From Chrysiogenia bacterium (GTDB lineage Bacteria; JAGRBM01), in NCBI GenBank assembly GCA_020434085.1, contig JAGRBM010000226.1, positions 1 to 37,545 of the forward strand: a DNA stretch of 37,545 nt, written 5' to 3'. The translations under genes were made by a program, and so were the position numbers. Below the pieces are notes generated by a model. The model was not told the origin of the DNA, did no database searches, and saw only the letters and a list, made by a program, of their open reading frames with translations. This document shows, piece after piece, positions 33,755-37,545 of this stretch (position 1 is its first letter; every line of letters starts with the position of its first letter).

Positions 33755-34189
33755 ATGGCAACCAAGAAAGCAAAGAAGGCACCCAAAAAAGCAGCCAGGA
33801 AGGCCGTGAAGAAGAGCGCAAAGAAAGCGCCCAAGAAAGCCGCGAAAAAGAAGGTCGCAAAGAAGGCTCCGAAAAAAGCTCCGAAGAAAACCCAGAAGAA
33901 AAGCGCCATGAAAGTACGTGCGTCGGATTCCCACCTCCAGGAAGAAGTACGCGAAGTTGTGGAACGACAGACCGAAGAGATTCGCGTCGCGCTCGAAGAG
34001 CTTACAGAGGAGTTCCGCACCTTCCGCACCGGCCTCTCACGTTCATCACGTGCGCTGCTCCAGGGCGTCGTGGGTTTCCGCGATGCACTCAGCAGTGTCT
34101 CGCCCCTCAACGCGCAGCCGCTCAAGGATGCGGCCCGCCGTCTCACCGAGGGCGTGCAACGCTTCGTGCGCTTCATTCAGGAGCGCTGA
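33755..34189 (+). CDS. Histone H1-like Lys/Ala-rich protein
   Basis: 144 residues from the ATG after GAAGGGAACGAC. The first ~50 residues are repeats of KKA/KKAPKK type, as in bacterial histone H1-like proteins. The rest is an amphipathic helical domain (VREVVERQTEEIRVALEEL and a later LLQGVVGFRDAL). The basic tail probably binds DNA or another polyanion and the helical part may oligomerise. It recalls the Lys/Ala tail of the hydrolase at 4999 but is not otherwise related. Confidence 0.8.
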   Translation: MATKKAKKAPKKAARKAVKKSAKKAPKKAAKKKVAKKAPKKAPKKTQKKSAMKVRASDSHLQEEVREVVERQTEEIRVALEELTEEFRTFRTGLSRSSRALLQGVVGFRDALSSVSPLNAQPLKDAARRLTEGVQRFVRFIQER

Positions 34190-34202
34190 GTAGCGCTTAC
34201 CC

Positions 34203-34241
34203 TGCGAGGGGTCCATCGCATTTGCGGGCAGGCCCCTCGCA
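34203..34241 (+). terminator. Possible terminator after histone-like gene
   Basis: Nine-bp stem TGCGAGGGG / CCCCTCGCA with a 21-base loop and only a short CTTT tail. Weak as an intrinsic terminator. Confidence 0.35.
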
Positions 34242-34337
34242 CTTTAGAATTGCAGTGATCCTGACGCATTTCGTCGCAGGATTCTTGATGGCCAAGGGGA
34301 ACGCGCCCGTGGGGACGGGCCTGAAAGGGGAGCCGCA

Positions 34338-35450
34338 TTGCGCGTGCTTGTCGCCAGATCGTTGTGGGTCGCGCTGCTGGGCGCAGCTTTGCTCTGCCAT
34401 CCCGTCGGCGCGAGCACCCTCGCCCGCGCCCAGGATGCCCCCATGCAGGCCGCCCCGGATCCCGGGGAAAGCGTGGCAGAATCACTGCCAGATGCCCCAA
34501 CTGCTGAACAACCCGCTCCCGAAGAACAGACCGCGGAACCGGATGATCTTGAATCCGGCACCCGCATGGCAGCCGCTCCCCAGCCGGCACCCGGCGTGGA
34601 GTCTCAGGACAGCGTCGAAGACGAGAGCCCGCCTGAGCCCGAAGAACCCGAGAACGTCGACTACTTCGCCTACATTGAGCGCATCGACGATTTCGTTCGC
34701 CTCTCCGACCGGGATCAGATGAGTTTCGGCAATGTCAGCGAGCCCACCAAACTCGAGGGCGACTACAACCTGCTCACCCCGCGAACCGGCGGTGCAGTGA
34801 TCCGGCTTCCCGGCGGTGCGCACGTCAAAATGGATCCCGATGCACAGGCTTCGTGGCTGGATGAGGAATTGATCCTCCGCAAGGGCTTTTTTGAGATTGA
34901 GGCGCCGACTCTCTATTTCGTTCGCTATGCAACGCAGGAATCCTCCCTCGGAGGTTCCCAGCGCGGCGCCGCGAAGTTCGCGACGGTTTCCCGCACGCTC
35001 GATGCCTGCCAGCAGTTCCTGCAGGCCGTGCAGAAGAGCAAATTTCAGGTGCTCATCCGTCCGGGCTCGGACATCGTCATGGAAGTGATTGACGGTGATG
35101 TTCGCAGGGGGCGTGAGCTCATGCTCCCGCCGCGCACCGAGGTCGCAGAAGGCGTCGGCAGGGAACTGATGGCACCTGAGCCGATGATCCCCTTCGGGGG
35201 CCACACTTTCTACCGACCCATCGACGAAATGGCCTTCATCGTTCAGAGCGACCCGGGCCGCGCGTGGATTTTTGAGTTCTCCAAGGAAGAGAACTTCGCC
35301 GAAATCTTCTGCCGCGTTACCAGCCCGCGCAACTCGATCCGCATCCCGCCTTTCGACCACGCCGGCCTCTATTGGTGGCGCGTCGCGCGCGTCAATGCCG
35401 ACGGCCTGCGCACCTTTTTCAGCGAGCCCTGGGACTTCGAACTCCAATAG
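34338..35450 (+). CDS. Exported FecR-domain-like protein
   Basis: 370 residues from a TTG start with GGGGAGCCGCA upstream. Signal peptide (about 1-31, ending near LARAQ), then an acidic Pro/Glu/Ala-rich linker to ~107 and a beta-rich domain containing TPRTGGAVIRLPGGAHVKM and KGFFEIEAP, the look of FecR/LysM-linked periplasmic domains. A C-terminal part with WWRVARVNADGLRTFFSEPW resembles the FnIII-like end of such proteins. Function unknown; envelope location inferred from the signal. Confidence 0.65.
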   Translation: MRVLVARSLWVALLGAALLCHPVGASTLARAQDAPMQAAPDPGESVAESLPDAPTAEQPAPEEQTAEPDDLESGTRMAAAPQPAPGVESQDSVEDESPPEPEEPENVDYFAYIERIDDFVRLSDRDQMSFGNVSEPTKLEGDYNLLTPRTGGAVIRLPGGAHVKMDPDAQASWLDEELILRKGFFEIEAPTLYFVRYATQESSLGGSQRGAAKFATVSRTLDACQQFLQAVQKSKFQVLIRPGSDIVMEVIDGDVRRGRELMLPPRTEVAEGVGRELMAPEPMIPFGGHTFYRPIDEMAFIVQSDPGRAWIFEFSKEENFAEIFCRVTSPRNSIRIPPFDHAGLYWWRVARVNADGLRTFFSEPWDFELQ

Positions 35451-35530
35451 TTGCCGGCAGCCATTCGCTGTGCCGCCCGGTTCCAATGCAGGGCGCACCG
35501 CACCCGTTCGTCCGTTGGGAGGAGTGAGTT

Positions 35531-36334
35531 GTGAGTGAAACCACCTTTGACCTGAATGCCTACCTTGAGCGCATTGGCGTGGAACGCCTTCCGGCGAACT
35601 TGATAGAAAAACTGCATGCCCTGCACCGCGCGCAGGCCTACGCCATTCCCTTCGAAGTCTTCGACATCCATCTGGGACGGGGCGTCTCGGTCGCGCCGGC
35701 GGAGATCTTTGACAAACTGGTCGGCAAACGCCGCGGCGGCTACTGCTTCGAACTCAACACCCTGCTGGGCGATGCGCTGGAGGCCGCCGGCTTCGAGGTG
35801 CAGCGACTGCTTGCCCGCGTCCTGTTCAAGCGAGAGTCACCGGGCCCGCGCACTCACATGGTCCTCGTCGTTACCGCTGAAGGGAAGCGCTGGCTCGCTG
35901 ACGTGGGCTTTGGCGGACCGGGCATCGTGGATCCACTCCCACTGGAACCCGGTCGCGAATCCGAACAAGCGGGCGCAAGGTTTCGGCTCCGCGAGGATGC
36001 GCGCTACGGCCATGTTCTCGAAAGAGGGGATGCAAACGGATGGGCGCCGCTCTATGCCTTCAATTTTGAATCGTTCACCAGCGACGACGTCGTCGTGGCC
36101 AACCACTTTACCTCGACGCACCCGAGCTCGCCCTTTCGCGGAATCCGGATGTGCGCCCTGCCCTCGCCCACGGGCAGAGCTACCCTGGCCAATTTCGAGC
36201 TGAGTCTTCACCGCCACGACGGCACGAGCCAGACACGCACCATTGAGCCCGGCGTGCCATACCTGCAGATGCTCCAGGAGAGCTTCGGTCTGATTCTGGA
36301 CGCCGATTACGAAGACCTGGCGCCGCTGAAATAG
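35531..36334 (+). CDS. nat: Arylamine N-acetyltransferase
   Basis: 267 residues from a GTG start (GGGAGGAGTGAGTT upstream). The Cys-His-Asp triad is clear: RRGGYCFELN (Cys ~75), RTHMVL (His ~113) and LADVGFGGPG (Asp ~130). It transfers acetyl groups from acetyl-CoA to arylamines or hydrazines through a Cys-thioester. It is standalone, convergent with the aldehyde dehydrogenase gene, with no terminator in the 2-bp gap. Confidence 0.92.
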   Translation: MSETTFDLNAYLERIGVERLPANLIEKLHALHRAQAYAIPFEVFDIHLGRGVSVAPAEIFDKLVGKRRGGYCFELNTLLGDALEAAGFEVQRLLARVLFKRESPGPRTHMVLVVTAEGKRWLADVGFGGPGIVDPLPLEPGRESEQAGARFRLREDARYGHVLERGDANGWAPLYAFNFESFTSDDVVVANHFTSTHPSSPFRGIRMCALPSPTGRATLANFELSLHRHDGTSQTRTIEPGVPYLQMLQESFGLILDADYEDLAPLK

Positions 36335-36336
36335 GG

Positions 36337-37545
36337 TCAGGTGAGGATCGCCTTGACCTCAAGGAACTCTTCCATCCCCAGCTCGCCCCATTCGCGGCCG
36401 TTACCCGACTGCTTGTAGCCGCCAAAGGGGCTGGCAAAGTCCGGCCCGGCCCCGTTGACGTGGACATTGCCGCTGCGAATGGCGCGGGCGATCTTGATGG
36501 CGCGGTCCTTGTCCGCCGAAGAGACATAGCCCGATAGACCGTAGGGCGTATCGTTGGCGATACGAATGGCGTCAGCATCGTCCTTGTAGGGAAGAATCGC
36601 CAGCACCGGGCCAAAGATTTCCTCGCGGGCGATGGTCATCTCGTTGTTCACGTTGGCGAAGACAGTCGGCTTAACGTAATAGCCGGTCTCCAGCCCTTCG
36701 GGCTTGCCGGTACCACCGCAGACGAGCGTCGCGCCCTCGTCGATTCCCTTCTGAATGAGGCCCTCGATCTTCTCCCACTGCGCCTTGCTCACAACCGGTC
36801 CGATGGTGGTGGCAGCGTCATCGGGCGCGCCTGGTTTGACCTTCGCGGCGGCTTCCTTGGCGATCTCAATCGCATCGTTCATCCGGCTCTCGGGAACCAA
36901 CATGCGCGTGGGCGCATTGCAGGACTGGCCGCTGTTGGTGAAAACGGACTTCACCCCGCCGGCAACGGCCTTCTCGAAGGCCTCATCGTCGACGATGATG
37001 TTGGCTGATTTGCCGCCGAGTTCGAGCGCCACGCGCTTGATCGTATCGGCCGCAGCCTTGGAAATCAGCTTTCCGGCGCGGGTGCTGCCGGTGAACGAAA
37101 CCATGTCGACATCGGGATGCGCGGTGAGCGGCGCTCCCACACCCGAGCCGTCCCCGTTGACAAGGTTGAACACGCCCTTGGGCACGCCGGCCTCATCGAG
37201 AATTTCGGCAAGAATGCACGCGTTGATCGGCGCGATCTCGCTGGGCTTGAGGACCATGGTGCAGCCTGCTGCCAGCGCGGGCGCGACCTTGCATGCGATC
37301 TGATTGATGGGCCAGTTCCAGGGAGTGATCAGCGCACAGACACCAATGGGTTCACGCACAAGCAGCGTCTTGCCCTTCTGCTCTTCAAAGGAATAATTCT
37401 TGAGCACGTTGAGCGTGGTCATGAAGTGGGCCAGGCCCGCCGTGGCCTGCGCCGCCTGCGAGAGTTTCATCGGAGCACCCATCTCGGCACTGATGGCCTT
37501 GGCGATCTCCACCATGCGCTTCTGATAGGCCGTGAGGATCGCCTG
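36337..37545 (-). CDS. Aldehyde dehydrogenase (5' end outside window)
   Basis: 403 visible residues; the frame stays open to the window edge (QAILTAYQKR precedes the internal Met at 37515), so roughly the first 70-80 residues are missing. TPWNWP, the Rossmann FTGSTRAGK, catalytic Glu in LELGGKSANI and catalytic Cys in NSGQSCNAPTR are present, as is the C-terminal PFGGYKQSGNGREWG. It is an NAD(P)-dependent oxidoreductase of the ALDH family near betaine/aldehyde dehydrogenases, substrate unknown. Confidence 0.93.
   Translation of the reverse strand, partial: QAILTAYQKRMVEIAKAISAEMGAPMKLSQAAQATAGLAHFMTTLNVLKNYSFEEQKGKTLLVREPIGVCALITPWNWPINQIACKVAPALAAGCTMVLKPSEIAPINACILAEILDEAGVPKGVFNLVNGDGSGVGAPLTAHPDVDMVSFTGSTRAGKLISKAAADTIKRVALELGGKSANIIVDDEAFEKAVAGGVKSVFTNSGQSCNAPTRMLVPESRMNDAIEIAKEAAAKVKPGAPDDAATTIGPVVSKAQWEKIEGLIQKGIDEGATLVCGGTGKPEGLETGYYVKPTVFANVNNEMTIAREEIFGPVLAILPYKDDADAIRIANDTPYGLSGYVSSADKDRAIKIARAIRSGNVHVNGAGPDFASPFGGYKQSGNGREWGELGMEEFLEVKAILT

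Overview
The window is high-GC, densely coded Gram-negative DNA with lipoprotein, periplasmic and type IV pilin-like genes. Gene content (many acyl-CoA enzymes, a Lys/Ala-rich histone H1-like protein, a clade II nitrous oxide reductase cluster) would suit a lineage once called Deltaproteobacteria (Myxococcota, Desulfobacterota or Binatota type). That placement is only a guess from composition.

Boundaries: a ~60-bp block at 119-178 recurs at 32135-32194 with two mismatches. The right copy contains the 3' end of an intact tRNA-Asp gene. This is the pattern left by integration at a tRNA 3' end, so 119-32194 may be an old genomic island. I see no integrase in it. To its right lie tRNA-Asp, tRNA-Val and apparently ordinary chromosomal genes (pilin-like protein, small basic proteins, FecR-like exported protein, arylamine N-acetyltransferase, aldehyde dehydrogenase).

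Left part (1.0-21.3 kb, all plus strand): a long gene run of unknown purpose. Two paralogous radical SAM proteins bracket an aldolase/short-chain dehydrogenase fusion, two Asp-nucleophile alpha/beta hydrolases, a 1435-residue tandem 2-hydroxyacyl-CoA dehydratase-activase-type protein, an SCP-x-type thiolase, an acyl-CoA ligase, an extended SDR, two unequal acyl-CoA dehydrogenases and a ferredoxin-nitroreductase. It looks like an oxygen-sensitive pathway that activates, dehydrates or reduces, and cleaves or condenses an acyl-CoA. The substrate cannot be read from the sequence. A strong bidirectional terminator closes the run at 21.33 kb.

Middle part (21.4-24.4 kb): a hemerythrin-like protein, a Crp/Fnr-family regulator of the DNR/NNR sort, a methyltransferase-fold protein with a degenerate SAM motif, and a DUF1858-type small protein. 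Right part of the island (24.5-31.7 kb, minus strand): nosZ, a lipoprotein cytochrome c, a four-TM membrane protein, nosD, nosF, nosL and nosY, the layout of a clade II (atypical) N2O reductase locus.

Most striking is a recurrent inverted repeat, TATGA-N6-TCATA, with the TGA-N6-TCA core spacing of Crp/Fnr operators. It occurs in or next to the intergenic regions of the cryptic operon (two copies), the thiolase gene, the regulator/hemerythrin pair, the methyltransferase-fold gene, the DUF1858 gene and nosZ. This suggests that the Fnr-type regulator encoded in the island ties the cryptic acyl-CoA operon to denitrification or anoxic conditions.
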